Origin: Nitrospiraceae bacterium
Lineage (GTDB): Bacteria > Nitrospirota > Nitrospiria > Nitrospirales > Nitrospiraceae
NCBI GenBank assembly: GCA_035623075.1
Contig: DASPUC010000022.1
Coordinates: 186,001 to 250,000 of the forward strand
Direction of reading: 5' to 3'
Length of the DNA stretch: 64,000 nt
Shown here in pieces: positions 52,817-62,284 of the stretch (position 1 is its first letter; every line of letters starts with the position of its first letter). The notes under the pieces were generated by a model that searched no databases, was not told the DNA's origin, and worked only from the letters and a program-made list of their open reading frames with translations. The position numbers and the translations under genes were made by a program.

Positions 52817-54268
52817 CTAGCCTTTTATATTGCCAATCGGCCGCAATTCCGCCACTCTTTTTGTGATTCCTGCACGATCCACCGTTTCGACGACCTCGGA
52901 AATGTTCTTGTATGCGAAGCCCGCTTCCTCTGCGAGGCCGGACATCGACACGGCCTTCACAACAATGCCCTTCTGCTTCATTTGGTGCTGCAATTGTTCT
53001 CCACGTACGGATTTCTTCGCTTGTGCGCGCGACATTGTTCGTCCGGACCCATGCATCGTCGAGCCGAACGTCTCCTGCATTGCCCGTTCGGTTCCTACGA
53101 GGAGATACGACCCGGTTTCCATGGAACCTCCACAAATCACCGGCTGGCCTGTCTGCTTGAAGGCGTCAGGAAGATCCGGACTGCCGGGACCAAAGGCTCT
53201 CGTGGAGCCCTTGCGATGGACGACCAACTCTCCTTCTTGGTACCGTTCGACCTTGGCGATGTTATGAGCCACATCATAGACGAGTTCCATGCCCAGCTCT
53301 TCTGCCGACCGGCCGAACACAGTCGCGAAGGCCTCGCGAATCTGGTGAGTGATGACCTGGCGATTCGCGAATGCCGTGTTGGCTGCACAGTTCATGGCGG
53401 CAAAGTAATCCTGTCCTTCGAGCGATCGAAACGGCGCACAGGCGAGCTGCTGATCCTTCACCGTGATGCCGTAGCGCCGCATCGCTTTCTCAAAAACCTT
53501 CAGGTAGTCGGTAGCGACTTGATGGCCGAATCCACGCGATCCGCAATGCACCATCACGACGATTTGATCATGCCCGGTAATGCCCAAGGCCGCGGCAGTT
53601 TCGCGGTCGAAGACTCTTTCATTCGACACGACCTGCACCTCGAGATAATGGTTGCCCGACCCCAAGGTACCCAGCTGATTGATCCCCCGGCTTACCGCAT
53701 GGTCACTGACCTTCTCGGGATCGGCCCCTGCGATGCAGCCGCCCTCTTCAATGCGGCCCAAATCACGGTGCCATCCATAGCCCTGCTCGATACACCATCG
53801 AGCTCCTTTGGTCATGACCGAATCAAGCGTGGCATGATCGAGCCTGACGAACCCGCTGGCCCCCACTCCAGCAGGCACCCTTCGAAACAGCTCCGTCATC
53901 AATCGCTCCAAGTGAGGCTGGACATCTTCAAGCGTGAGATCGGTGCGAATGAGTCGCATCCCACAATTGACGTCATATCCCACACCGCCGGGTGAAATGA
54001 CTCCACCGTCCACATCAAAGGCCGCCACTCCGCCGATTGGAAATCCATAGCCCCAATGGCCATCGGGCATACAGAGGGCATAGCGGCGGATCCCCGGCAA
54101 ACATGCGACGTTCGTCACCTGGTCGAACACGCCTGAGTCCATCGATTGGAGAATCGTCGAGGTCGCATAGATCCGGGCCGGTACGAGCATCCCGGCTTTT
54201 TCAGACATGGGGATCTCCCAGACCTGATCGGTTATCCGATTCACTTTCATGTCGGTATTGAGTTTCAT
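52817..54268 (-). CDS. rtcB: RNA-splicing ligase RtcB
   Basis: A 483-residue GTP/Mn-dependent ligase joining 2',3'-cyclic phosphate RNA ends to 5'-OH ends in RNA repair or tRNA splicing. Characteristic parts are ALCMPDGHWGYGFPIGGVAAF, GGVGYDVNCGMRL (metal-binding Cys) and VMVHCGSRGFGHQVATDY. The C-terminal HGSGRTMSRAQAKKS carries the guanylylated-His region. The start is uncertain; ATG 54250 is an alternative. Archease, its activator, is encoded just upstream. Confidence 0.94.
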   Translation of the reverse strand: MKLNTDMKVNRITDQVWEIPMSEKAGMLVPARIYATSTILQSMDSGVFDQVTNVACLPGIRRYALCMPDGHWGYGFPIGGVAAFDVDGGVISPGGVGYDVNCGMRLIRTDLTLEDVQPHLERLMTELFRRVPAGVGASGFVRLDHATLDSVMTKGARWCIEQGYGWHRDLGRIEEGGCIAGADPEKVSDHAVSRGINQLGTLGSGNHYLEVQVVSNERVFDRETAAALGITGHDQIVVMVHCGSRGFGHQVATDYLKVFEKAMRRYGITVKDQQLACAPFRSLEGQDYFAAMNCAANTAFANRQVITHQIREAFATVFGRSAEELGMELVYDVAHNIAKVERYQEGELVVHRKGSTRAFGPGSPDLPDAFKQTGQPVICGGSMETGSYLLVGTERAMQETFGSTMHGSGRTMSRAQAKKSVRGEQLQHQMKQKGIVVKAVSMSGLAEEAGFAYKNISEVVETVDRAGITKRVAELRPIGNIKG

Positions 54269-54300
54269 CTCAGCTACCCGCCCATTGCCTCCCATCTCCT

Positions 54301-54735
54301 CTAGACGTCCAGCACGACCCGCGCATACCACCGAGAGCCTCGCTGGCTCAGATCATAGAGATGCTTGGTCACACCCTTGACGTCGGATCGCAATTCCTGC
54401 GTCACCGGATCAACCGGAGCACCATGCATTCGTGCTTCCAGTTCCCACTTCCCAGCCCGATAGGCAAGCGACAATTGAACATCCCGATAGACGACCCCTG
54501 CCGCGTCCTTCCAATACACAAGGTCCGATAACCAGTCGAAGAGGAGCGTTGCGGCATCGACATCCTGGCGATGAATCGTTCGCTCCCACGCACTACCGAT
54601 GGTCGCAGGATTCGCCAAGATTTCGATGATTGCCTGCGTCGCCCCACGAAACAGGTTCTCAAGAGAGTCCCCCTCCGCCTCAAATGCCAGGTCGGCCAGA
54701 GCGATGTCGTCCAGCATTCGAAAGGCATAGGACAT
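54301..54735 (-). CDS. archease (RtcB activator)
   Basis: A 144-residue protein of the archease family, which activates guanylylation of RtcB. ATG 54735 lies 4 nt after the sdhB stop. The family segments are DDIALADLAFEAEGDSLENLF near the N-terminus, LLFDWLSDLVY, and the C-terminal VKGVTKHLYDLSQ with ARVVLDV. It is followed by rtcB 32 nt downstream, so the pair is linked. A Met-Ser-Tyr-Ala start with a weak ribosome binding site is the only doubt. Confidence 0.9.
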   Translation of the reverse strand: MSYAFRMLDDIALADLAFEAEGDSLENLFRGATQAIIEILANPATIGSAWERTIHRQDVDAATLLFDWLSDLVYWKDAAGVVYRDVQLSLAYRAGKWELEARMHGAPVDPVTQELRSDVKGVTKHLYDLSQRGSRWYARVVLDV

Positions 54736-54739
54736 ACGG

Positions 54740-55711
54740 TCAAGCAAGCGGTGTGCGCCGCGCGCGCTGGAAGATGGCACGGATTTGATCGAGACCCGGC
54801 AAACGATGACCAAACGGATTGGGGACCTTGCCTTTCAGAAACATCCGGATACCCAACGGGAGGACATGGAGCAAGCGACGCGGTTCACTGCCCACAACTT
54901 TGAGCGGCATCAGCGCCTCATTCAAGCGCCCTTCTCGCTCGATGAGCCGACTAAACCCGATGATGTGACGGGCGCCCTCCACATGGGTCAACCCCTGGTC
55001 GATCGATGCGCGTCGCAAACGGACGATGGCTTCCATCGGTTTGACGTCCTTCGGACAGACCTGTACGCAAAAGTTACAGCGCGTGCAATCCCACATGCCA
55101 TGGTCTCCTTGAAGCGCCGACAGTCTGGCACGCTTGGCAAAGGGCGACTCGCGAGGGTCGGCCAAAAAACGATCGACCTTCGCCAATGCCGCCGGCCCGG
55201 CAAACTCCTTCGATACCGCATTAACGGTGCAGGAAGCCACACAAGCTCCGCACATGATACAGGCATCGACGTTGTGGAACTGTGGCCGCCCTCGCATGTG
55301 CATCATCTCCGTGGAGCGCACTTGTTCCTCAATCGCGCGCGATGATGTCACCAGCCACGGATGAACGTCCTGAATTTTCGTCCAGAACGGAGTCATATCC
55401 ACGACGAGGTCTTTGATCACCGGCAGATTCTGCAACGGCGCCACGGTGATCGTCCCATGTCGTTCGAATTCCTTACGTAAGGACGTCCGGCAGGCCAGTT
55501 TCTCGCTCCCGTTAATCTCCATTGCACAGGACCCGCAAATCGCGGAGCGGCAGGAATAGCGCAACGAAAGACTGCCGTCACATTCATTTTTGAGACGGAT
55601 CAACGCATCGAGGACGGTCAGACCCCGTCCGACATCGAGCCGGAACTCCTCTGCGTGTGACGCCGCATCGACTTCGGGGTTGAACCGTTGGATGGTAAAG
55701 GTGAGGCGCAT
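54740..55711 (-). CDS. sdhB: succinate dehydrogenase/fumarate reductase iron-sulfur subunit
   Basis: A 323-residue electron-transfer subunit. The N-terminal [2Fe-2S] ferredoxin domain has SCRSAICGSC with a later Cys (LAC). The C-terminal domain has CIMCGACVASC and CTRCNFCVQVCPKD for the [4Fe-4S] and [3Fe-4S] centres. A long C-terminal extension (about 80 residues) is uncommon in the family. SdhA is not in this window. The CCG protein at 49557 is a candidate partner (class E enzyme). Confidence 0.9.
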   Translation of the reverse strand: MRLTFTIQRFNPEVDAASHAEEFRLDVGRGLTVLDALIRLKNECDGSLSLRYSCRSAICGSCAMEINGSEKLACRTSLRKEFERHGTITVAPLQNLPVIKDLVVDMTPFWTKIQDVHPWLVTSSRAIEEQVRSTEMMHMRGRPQFHNVDACIMCGACVASCTVNAVSKEFAGPAALAKVDRFLADPRESPFAKRARLSALQGDHGMWDCTRCNFCVQVCPKDVKPMEAIVRLRRASIDQGLTHVEGARHIIGFSRLIEREGRLNEALMPLKVVGSEPRRLLHVLPLGIRMFLKGKVPNPFGHRLPGLDQIRAIFQRARRTPLA

Positions 55712-56339
55712 GAATACGTGCTGTGATCTGAATGCTGAGAACTGCAGTTACTCTTTCAGGTACGGAGGACAATTGCAAGCGCCCATAGGAGAAATAATGG
55801 CCTCGCGGCAATCATTCCTGGTCCAACTCCTAGGCATCAATTAAATAGTGACATCTTGTCACAGCCTGCACGTCACCGTGACAATTCGTCACGCCGTTAT
55901 CGAATAAATCTTTTCACAGCCAACGCAACCTTGTCCACCGTCGAGTCGATTCTGCGTTATCACGAGCAAGGACTGCAGATGATTCGCTCTGATCTCCGAA
56001 GAAGCGGACGCGCGAGTCATTCCGATCGATAAGCAGGATGGCGACTGCCGATAGTGGGTGGAGTGGCCCAGAATGTTCTGGACAGAATCTGGAATCGGCG
56101 GACCCAAGGATGGTAACAGGTCTCGAAGCGTGTCGGAGGCACCCATCGGTTGGCACAATTCTTGATCAATACCTTTAGGGAGGTCCACATTCGAAGTGCT
56201 GTGGCATCGGAATAGCGAGATCCGGCAAGCGATTGCAAGATGAGACCAGTTTCACCGACGAACATCCAATGAGAAATATGCGGCATGTCACGAGAATGAA
56301 AATTTGTTTACGCGCCGCGAGCGGGGGGAGGTGAAGCGT
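55712..56339 (-). other. 628-nt gap with tandem operators and gene-like fragments
   Basis: No complete gene is seen. On the plus strand a 15-codon frame (55797-55844) with AGGAG before its ATG is present. The tandem operators at 55848-55892 come next. From 55900 to 56290 all three minus frames contain protein-like pieces, which could be a degraded gene. A near-miss sigma-54 box (TGGCAC-AATTC-TTGAT, plus strand, about 56151) lacks the essential GC. Confidence 0.4.
55848..55892 (-). promoter_or_regulatory. tandem GTGAC-N5-GTCAC operators
   Basis: GTGACATCTTGTCAC (55848-55862) and GTGACAATTCGTCAC (55878-55892) are perfect inverted repeats, 30 bp apart, about three turns of the helix. Between them GTCACCGTGAC makes a further dyad. 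They lie 137-181 bp upstream of sdhB. The spacing suggests cooperative binding by a dimeric factor. The regulator is unknown. Confidence 0.6.
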
Positions 56340-56750
56340 ATGTTACTGAAACGTCTCATCATCGTCACGGTGGTGTTGGTGCTATGGGCGAGTTTTCCGG
56401 CTCAGGCTTACGTCTGGAAGTGCCACACTCCACAGGGAGACATCTGGACCAGCCAACCAAACGCGTCAGATGATTGCGAGGAGTATGACGAGCAGTACAA
56501 CCCCAGCGCGGCTCCGGTGGCAACGCCATCACCTTCTCAGCCAGTCCCAACTCAGCCCCTCGCAGCACCGCCCGTCGTAGCGGCGCCGGTCACGCCTCCG
56601 CCCTACGTCGGCACGTATCTCTATCCCCCCTATTATTATGCTCCAGGCTACTACGGACCAGGAGCCGTTATTGTTCGACCGCCGTTCGGCTACCCCTATG
56701 GTCACAGGTATGGGGGCCGTTGGTATGGGGGGCGTTTTAGGCGCTGGTAG
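56340..56750 (+). CDS. Pro/Tyr-rich exported protein
   Basis: A 136-residue protein. ATG 56340 follows GGGGGAGG. The signal peptide is LIIVTVVLVLWASFPAQA. The mature N-terminus (YVWKCHTPQGDIWTSQPNASDDCEEY) has a disulfide-like Cys pair and resembles DUF4124. A Pro/Ala linker and a Tyr/Gly/Arg-rich tail (YYYAPGYYGPG, GHRYGGRWYGG) follow. It may be a structural envelope protein. No function is assigned. Confidence 0.65.
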   Translation: MLLKRLIIVTVVLVLWASFPAQAYVWKCHTPQGDIWTSQPNASDDCEEYDEQYNPSAAPVATPSPSQPVPTQPLAAPPVVAAPVTPPPYVGTYLYPPYYYAPGYYGPGAVIVRPPFGYPYGHRYGGRWYGGRFRRW

Positions 56751-56824
56751 CTGCGGGCCTTCATCACCAAATGCGCCTGGACTTTTGTCGCGAGTGTAAT
56801 GACAGGCTTACAAAGGAGACAGAT

Positions 56825-57391
56825 ATGAAACGGATGGTCTTTGCACTATCGTATACGACAGGATTACTTCTCACACTGCTGACGCTGGCCAATGGCTCAG
56901 ATGCGGCCTCGATCGATGTCGAACCGATCTCCACAATTGAGAATAGCTCACCGCACATCCTTATGGCTCAGGCCCCCTTAAGTCCGGCACCCACTGAGAC
57001 AACACACCCGCCGCGTCCAGGCATGAAGCCGGAGAGCTCAGCCGGTAACCGTGTCGACGCACATGTCAAAAAGCTCCATGCAGAACTCAGGATCACGCCG
57101 GCACAGGAAGAGCTCTGGAAGAGCGTTGTCGAGGTGATGCGGGAAAATGATCAAACGATGGATGCGCTCCACAAGTCCAGAGCAGAACAAGCAGCAACCA
57201 TGACGGCGGTGGACGATGTCAAATCCTATGCTGCGATCGCCGACGCCCATGCCGATGGGCTCAAGAAATTCGCATCGGTTTTTGAACCGCTCTATAACAG
57301 CATGTCGGACGAACAGAAGAAAAACGCCGATAAGGTCTTCAGTCCATCGAGCAGCAGGCCGACGAAGCCCATGAAATCCAGGGCAAAATGA
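56825..57391 (+). CDS. Spy/CpxP-like LTXXQ periplasmic protein
   Basis: A 188-residue protein. ATG 56825 follows AAAGGAG. The signal peptide is GLLLTLLTLANGSDAA. The helical core carries LRITPAQEELWKSVVEVM and, further on, YNSMSDEQKKNADKVF, matching the two LTxxQ-like repeats of the Spy/CpxP family of periplasmic chaperones and metal-stress sensors. The C-terminus is basic and Pro-rich. Confidence 0.75.
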   Translation: MKRMVFALSYTTGLLLTLLTLANGSDAASIDVEPISTIENSSPHILMAQAPLSPAPTETTHPPRPGMKPESSAGNRVDAHVKKLHAELRITPAQEELWKSVVEVMRENDQTMDALHKSRAEQAATMTAVDDVKSYAAIADAHADGLKKFASVFEPLYNSMSDEQKKNADKVFSPSSSRPTKPMKSRAK

Positions 57392-57551
57392 TGGCGAATG
57401 TCCGTAAGCTTCCATTCTTCTGTCCCTCTTGTGCATGCGATGACACTGACCGTCGAGCAACCAGCGCTTACCCGTCTCTTCATGTGATGGGATACCCGAG
57501 AGTCGAGGTTAACGCCGACGGCGGGACTGGTTGAGACGAATCAGCACTTGG

Positions 57552-58697
57552 CTAATCCAGCTCAAACGTCTTGGGAAAGTTCGTCAGATTACGGCAGCCG
57601 TCTTTGGTGACCAAGACCATGTCTTCGATACGAACGGCTCCGAGCCCGGGATAGTAGAGCCCCGGTTCGACGGTGACGACATGGCCCTCTTGAAGCAACG
57701 AACCGGTTCGGCTGATGCGCGGGGCCTCATGAATATCGAGACCGACTCCATGCCCGGTGCCATGAAAGTAGCCCTGCATCCGTCCATTCACGAGGCCCGT
57801 CTTGTAGCCGGCCTTCTCAAACCGCTCGCAAATGCCTTGATGAATCCTCATGCCATCGGCCCCGTCCTTCACTTTCGTGATCGCTTCTTCCTGCGCATCC
57901 TTCACGGTTTGGTAGAGTTTCTTTAACTCTATACTCGGCTTCCCCCGCACCACCGTCCGCGACATGTCGGCAAAATATCGGCTGGCCGCCGAACGGGGAA
58001 ACACATCAAAGATGATGCTGCGGTGGGCCGGCAATGGTCCGCTGCCTTCATCGTGGGGATCACAGGCCTGTTCGCCACCCGCCACGATCGTATGTTGCGC
58101 CACACACTCGCATTCCATCAACTTCACGTTGATAAGTTTTTTTATTCGTTCCGACGTCAGCCGCGTCCCGTCGAGCCATAACTGGTCGCCCTTGATCGTC
58201 GCCCGGCGCAACGTGTCATGCGCGGCCGCAACGGCCGCCTCCGTGGCCCGTTGGGTCGCTTCGATGTGATGAATCTCCTCAGCTGTCTTGACCACACGAC
58301 GCTCATAAAACGGCTCCCGCTTCGCCTCCACCTGATAACCCAGAGCTTGCAACCGTTTGGCGTGGCTAAAGGGAAAATTGGCGGGCACCAGAAGCTGCGT
58401 AATCCTCGCATCGCGTAGGACAACATGGACGATGTCGACGCTCCCTGGCTCAGCGACACCCTGGGTCTTGACCCGCCGTTCAATTTCCGAATAGGACAAA
58501 ACACGATCGACGGAGGCCTGACTCTTGGCCCGGTCCATTTCTAGATCGCTCATCACCAGAATGCGCTCACCCTTGATTTCAAGATAAATGAAGGGGTCCG
58601 GAGCGATGAATTTGGTCGCGTAGTAGAGGTTCGAATCTATCTCGCTGGCAGCGATGAAGACCGTGGCCCGAGGCGCTGGCGGTGGAGATTCAGGCAT
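57552..58697 (-). CDS. M24-family metallopeptidase (Xaa-Pro peptidase-like)
   Basis: A 381-residue cytosolic enzyme. The C-terminal pita-bread fold has the five metal ligands: Asp in IFDVFPR and in FADMSRT, His in GTGHGVGLDIHE, Glu in VEPGLYYPG and Glu in VRIEDMV. The N-terminal creatinase-like domain is present. It acts as an X-Pro aminopeptidase or dipeptidase; the specificity cannot be read. It lies 40 nt downstream of the AsmA-like gene. Confidence 0.88.
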   Translation of the reverse strand: MPESPPPAPRATVFIAASEIDSNLYYATKFIAPDPFIYLEIKGERILVMSDLEMDRAKSQASVDRVLSYSEIERRVKTQGVAEPGSVDIVHVVLRDARITQLLVPANFPFSHAKRLQALGYQVEAKREPFYERRVVKTAEEIHHIEATQRATEAAVAAAHDTLRRATIKGDQLWLDGTRLTSERIKKLINVKLMECECVAQHTIVAGGEQACDPHDEGSGPLPAHRSIIFDVFPRSAASRYFADMSRTVVRGKPSIELKKLYQTVKDAQEEAITKVKDGADGMRIHQGICERFEKAGYKTGLVNGRMQGYFHGTGHGVGLDIHEAPRISRTGSLLQEGHVVTVEPGLYYPGLGAVRIEDMVLVTKDGCRNLTNFPKTFELD

Positions 58698-58737
58698 ACG
58701 ATGCTCAATCGGAATCTAACACGAGGTCTAAAGTCGG

Positions 58738-61700
58738 TCAAGGAACGGATGGAGCCGGTTCCGGCGCGAATTGACCTTCTTTGTCCGTCGTTTTGTCCTC
58801 GTTCGGTGTCATCAGATCAAGAGGCAGCGTGACGGTGTTTTTCAACAAATCGAAGGCCAGTTGTCCGAGCCCCGTGAGCCCGACGGCAAACGATTTCATC
58901 GGCAGGTAAGTCGTTTCCGGATCTTCGATCGCGCCCTTGACCGAGAACATTGCCGTGGCAAATCCCTTTCGGTCACCGGCAAAGAGTCGCCCGAAGAGGG
59001 GGATCGTCTTCAGGAACTGCGAGTAGGACCCAAACGGACTCACGGCCCAGACCATGTCGAGCTGGTCCGTCGGCAAATCGTAGTTGCCGGCGGCGGTCAC
59101 CTTGATGATGGGACTATCGATGATGAGATTCTCCGTTTCGAAAAGACCATCCTGGACTGTCACCGTCGCTGTGATCTTGTCGTAGGGCAGCCCTTCCTTC
59201 TCCAGATCGACTTTGCCCTGGAGCACAGCGGGCAGATTCAGAATGCTGATGATCTTCCAAATCGCCCGATCTTGTGACTTAAAGATACGCCCGTCTCGAA
59301 CCAAGGCGTCGAATTTGCCGTTTAACGTCGGGTAGACGCCGTGCGGGTTTCGCCCGTGGCCGCGAATCGTCCCGCTGATTCGCGCCTCTCCCGTCACCGG
59401 CCCTCTGGATCCGACCAGCTTGAGAAGATCTTCCACGACCAATCCCGTCGCACGCAAGGAGATTTCTGTGTCAGCCGGCTGATTACGGGGCAACTGCACC
59501 ACAAGGCGACCGGCGATTTCTCCGTCAGGCGATTGACCGGACAGCCGATCGATATCCAGAACTCCGTCTTGAATCGTGATTCTGGCAGAGAGACTCCCAA
59601 ACTTCAGATGTTTATAGTGGCCGCGCGCGATGGCGGCCGTTGCATTCACTTTGCTGGTGGCGGCCAACATCTCAAGAAAATCTCGAATGGGCGACCGCGC
59701 TCCTTTGGGAATCAGCAAATCGATGTCCATGTTATTCGATTCAATCTTGGCCGCGACGATCGGCTTCACCGTCCAGTTCCGGATAGTCCCTTCAAGGGAC
59801 ACATCGCTATCCGCCACCCGGAACGACAACCGCTTGAGCTCCGCCCCGCTGCGCACGAGATGGAGACGAAGATACAGGTCTTGAATCGGGCTATCCACCC
59901 CCCTTGCTGTCATGAGTCCATTCGTCAGAGCAAGCCATCCCGTCGTCCGCCAGGTTCGCCAATCCCGATCCTTGCCTTTCATGTCGAGCGACAGTTCGAT
60001 ATTCCCCGCCTCAAATCCTCCTTTGGCAATCCATTCGGGCAGGCTGGAAAGGGACAACGTTCCCGTCGCCAGCGATGCATCGATCGAGAAACGCTCGCCC
60101 AATTGCAGTTTCCCTTTAATCGGAAGGCGAAGAGATGGCAGCTGCAGTTCAACACGCGTCAACGTCAGTACTGAACTCAACGACAGTTCGCCGTCAAATT
60201 GGACCGAAGCCGGCGCACCGACCGGCTTCTCAATCATCCCCGGCAGGAAGACCTTCGCCTCGTTCAAAACCACCTCTCCTCGTAATCGCGGCGCATCCGT
60301 CAATCCGGTCAGCACGACATCGCCGTTGATGATCCCGTCGATTGTTCCGTCTGGAAGCGATTTCTGCGGGAGCAATTGCGTCATGTGGATGGCATCGCCT
60401 CGAACACGGACGAGAAAATCCTGAAACGCGCTGGCACTCCCTCCGGTCATTCCACCCTGAACTTCCACCACAAGATCGCCCAGGTGTCCTCGCACGTGCT
60501 CAAATCGCGTCTCTCCGTCGAGCAGTACAAATTGTCCCTGAAGCGCCGTGAGCCGCTCGGGGAGCGAGGGATTCGTCAGGCTGATCTGTTGCGCCGTAAT
60601 TTCTCCACCGGCAAACGTGACGCCTCCCGGTTGATTGAGTGGGCCGACCATCCGAAACGTCGGCGCCGCCTGTCCCTCGACTTCCCGGGAGGACGCCAAA
60701 ACCCGTGACAGTCGCTCTGATTTGACGGTCTTGGACAGAAATTGAAGCAGGTCGGCGGCCGGCATCGTCCCAGTAATTTCCAGCTCGAGCCACGGTCCGG
60801 CTTCCAAAAATGACACCAGCGCTTTCCCGTCGCTCATCAGGATCGCGCCGTATACGCCCGTCAGATTGGAGACGCGAATGCGGCCTGCCTCGACGGACAC
60901 AATGGCAGAGAGGTCTTTGGACGGGACACGATCTTCTCCCACCAACGCCTCTCCGTCGCGCACGTGAAACTCACCGGTGATTGAGAGCTGCGGCCCTGAA
61001 ACGGAAGAGGCTGTGATGGTCGCGGACACGGCTTCGATTTGCCCATCGATTTGACGGTCATGAATCACAGCCGCTAACTCCGGATGGATCCACTGGGCAG
61101 GGATGACCGTCAGCAGTTCGTTCAACCGGATGGGAGCCGAAGCAAACGTCAGCGCAACGGTCGGTTGGGCCGACATCAACCCGGAGAGGCTCGCTTTTCC
61201 GGACAGCGCGAGTTTTCCCGCTTTTCCGGAGAGATCGGACAAGAGTACGTCGTATCCGGCAACGCCGGGCTGAGCTCTGACGGTGCCACTCAGATTGATC
61301 GTCCCTTTCAGCTGTTCCGGCAGCGGGCGAGGCCCGAAGAAATCCGCAAGGTCGCGAAGATTGAGATTGGCTGCTTCCATACTCCCGTCAAATTGCAGCA
61401 CGAGCTGTGATGGAGCATTCGTCGTGAGAGAAGGTTGCTCGACACGAGCTATCCTGCCGGCGAGAGACGCTGCAGACACGCCGGTCTCTCCGGAATGGAC
61501 GGCCGAGACATGTACGTCAGCCTGTCCCTGTTCGGCCCAGATTCTGAGGGCAGCTTCCACTGATTCGAGCTTGATCGAGCGTGGGCCGTCCGGACGTGCC
61601 TCGTCGATGATAGTGACCGTCCCGTTCACCAGCATCGCTTCTCGAATACGAAACATCCGGCTCATCATCTGTAACGCATCCTGGTCTGTGGCTGCCCCTT

Positions 61701-62091
61701 GGACAACCTGATCGAGCACATTCCAATGCCCGGTTTGATCCCGGCGGAGCGTCAGGGTCGGTTCTTCGATGACCAACCGTTTTCCCACCACTTGCTTACG
61801 AAGTAGCGGCAAGAGACGCAGAACGAGATCCACCTTTTTGGCCGCCAACACAACCTGATCAGATTGCCGTTCGTGGATGCCGACCTGGGTCAGTTCGAGA
61901 CGAATGTTCGGAAACAAAACGAATTTGATCCGGTGGACGTCGATCTTACGTCCCAGATTCTGTTCCAGCTGCTCCAGGAAGAATTGCTTCAGGTAGTCGT
62001 CGCCCGTCAGGAACGGCGAAAAGAGAAGAAAAGACACACCGGCGATGAGAAGGAGGGCAAAGAGGATAACGAGAACGCTCGGTCGGGACAC
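58738..62091 (-). CDS. large AsmA-like protein
   Basis: A 1117-residue protein. One N-terminal membrane helix (VILFALLLIAGVSFLLF) is followed by the AsmA N-terminal region (YLKQFFLEQLEQNLGRKIDVHRI, then EEPTLTLRRDQTGHWNV). A long beta-rich body follows, typical of RBG/AsmA proteins, with a C-terminal region (VWAVSPFGSYSQFLKTIPLFGRLF). Such proteins are thought to bridge the periplasm and carry phospholipid to the outer membrane. The role here is inferred from family and architecture. It is probably co-transcribed with the M24 gene. Confidence 0.82.
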   Translation of the reverse strand: MSRPSVLVILFALLLIAGVSFLLFSPFLTGDDYLKQFFLEQLEQNLGRKIDVHRIKFVLFPNIRLELTQVGIHERQSDQVVLAAKKVDLVLRLLPLLRKQVVGKRLVIEEPTLTLRRDQTGHWNVLDQVVQGAATDQDALQMMSRMFRIREAMLVNGTVTIIDEARPDGPRSIKLESVEAALRIWAEQGQADVHVSAVHSGETGVSAASLAGRIARVEQPSLTTNAPSQLVLQFDGSMEAANLNLRDLADFFGPRPLPEQLKGTINLSGTVRAQPGVAGYDVLLSDLSGKAGKLALSGKASLSGLMSAQPTVALTFASAPIRLNELLTVIPAQWIHPELAAVIHDRQIDGQIEAVSATITASSVSGPQLSITGEFHVRDGEALVGEDRVPSKDLSAIVSVEAGRIRVSNLTGVYGAILMSDGKALVSFLEAGPWLELEITGTMPAADLLQFLSKTVKSERLSRVLASSREVEGQAAPTFRMVGPLNQPGGVTFAGGEITAQQISLTNPSLPERLTALQGQFVLLDGETRFEHVRGHLGDLVVEVQGGMTGGSASAFQDFLVRVRGDAIHMTQLLPQKSLPDGTIDGIINGDVVLTGLTDAPRLRGEVVLNEAKVFLPGMIEKPVGAPASVQFDGELSLSSVLTLTRVELQLPSLRLPIKGKLQLGERFSIDASLATGTLSLSSLPEWIAKGGFEAGNIELSLDMKGKDRDWRTWRTTGWLALTNGLMTARGVDSPIQDLYLRLHLVRSGAELKRLSFRVADSDVSLEGTIRNWTVKPIVAAKIESNNMDIDLLIPKGARSPIRDFLEMLAATSKVNATAAIARGHYKHLKFGSLSARITIQDGVLDIDRLSGQSPDGEIAGRLVVQLPRNQPADTEISLRATGLVVEDLLKLVGSRGPVTGEARISGTIRGHGRNPHGVYPTLNGKFDALVRDGRIFKSQDRAIWKIISILNLPAVLQGKVDLEKEGLPYDKITATVTVQDGLFETENLIIDSPIIKVTAAGNYDLPTDQLDMVWAVSPFGSYSQFLKTIPLFGRLFAGDRKGFATAMFSVKGAIEDPETTYLPMKSFAVGLTGLGQLAFDLLKNTVTLPLDLMTPNEDKTTDKEGQFAPEPAPSVP

Positions 62092-62234
62092 TCACGCTCC
62101 GTAGACAAATCACAACCAACGCTATGCCATCTTACCGAATCACTTATATGAAATCCACCAAGTCTGCGTCCTCACAGGGATTTTTCTCGTTTTGATCCGC
62201 CGAGACCGCACTGGTGATGGCCCGCGAGAGGGGG

Positions 62235-62240
62235 TATAAT
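62235..62240 (+). promoter_or_regulatory. -10 element before the MFS gene
   Basis: A perfect TATAAT precedes the MFS gene, with initiation near 62247. The region 17 nt upstream (TGGTGA) is a poor -35. It fits a promoter close to the GTG at 62261. Confidence 0.4.
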
Positions 62241-62284
62241 CCTGCGCCGATTCCGATAGAGTGTTCGCTATCCAATTCATCGTG

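Noticed and set aside
55797-55844. 15-codon ORF with AGGAG before ATG
   Set aside because: It is too short to judge and shows no leader-peptide features such as repeated codons.
56145-56170. Sigma-54-like TGGCAC-AATTC-TTGAT
   Set aside because: The essential GC of the -12 element is replaced by GA.
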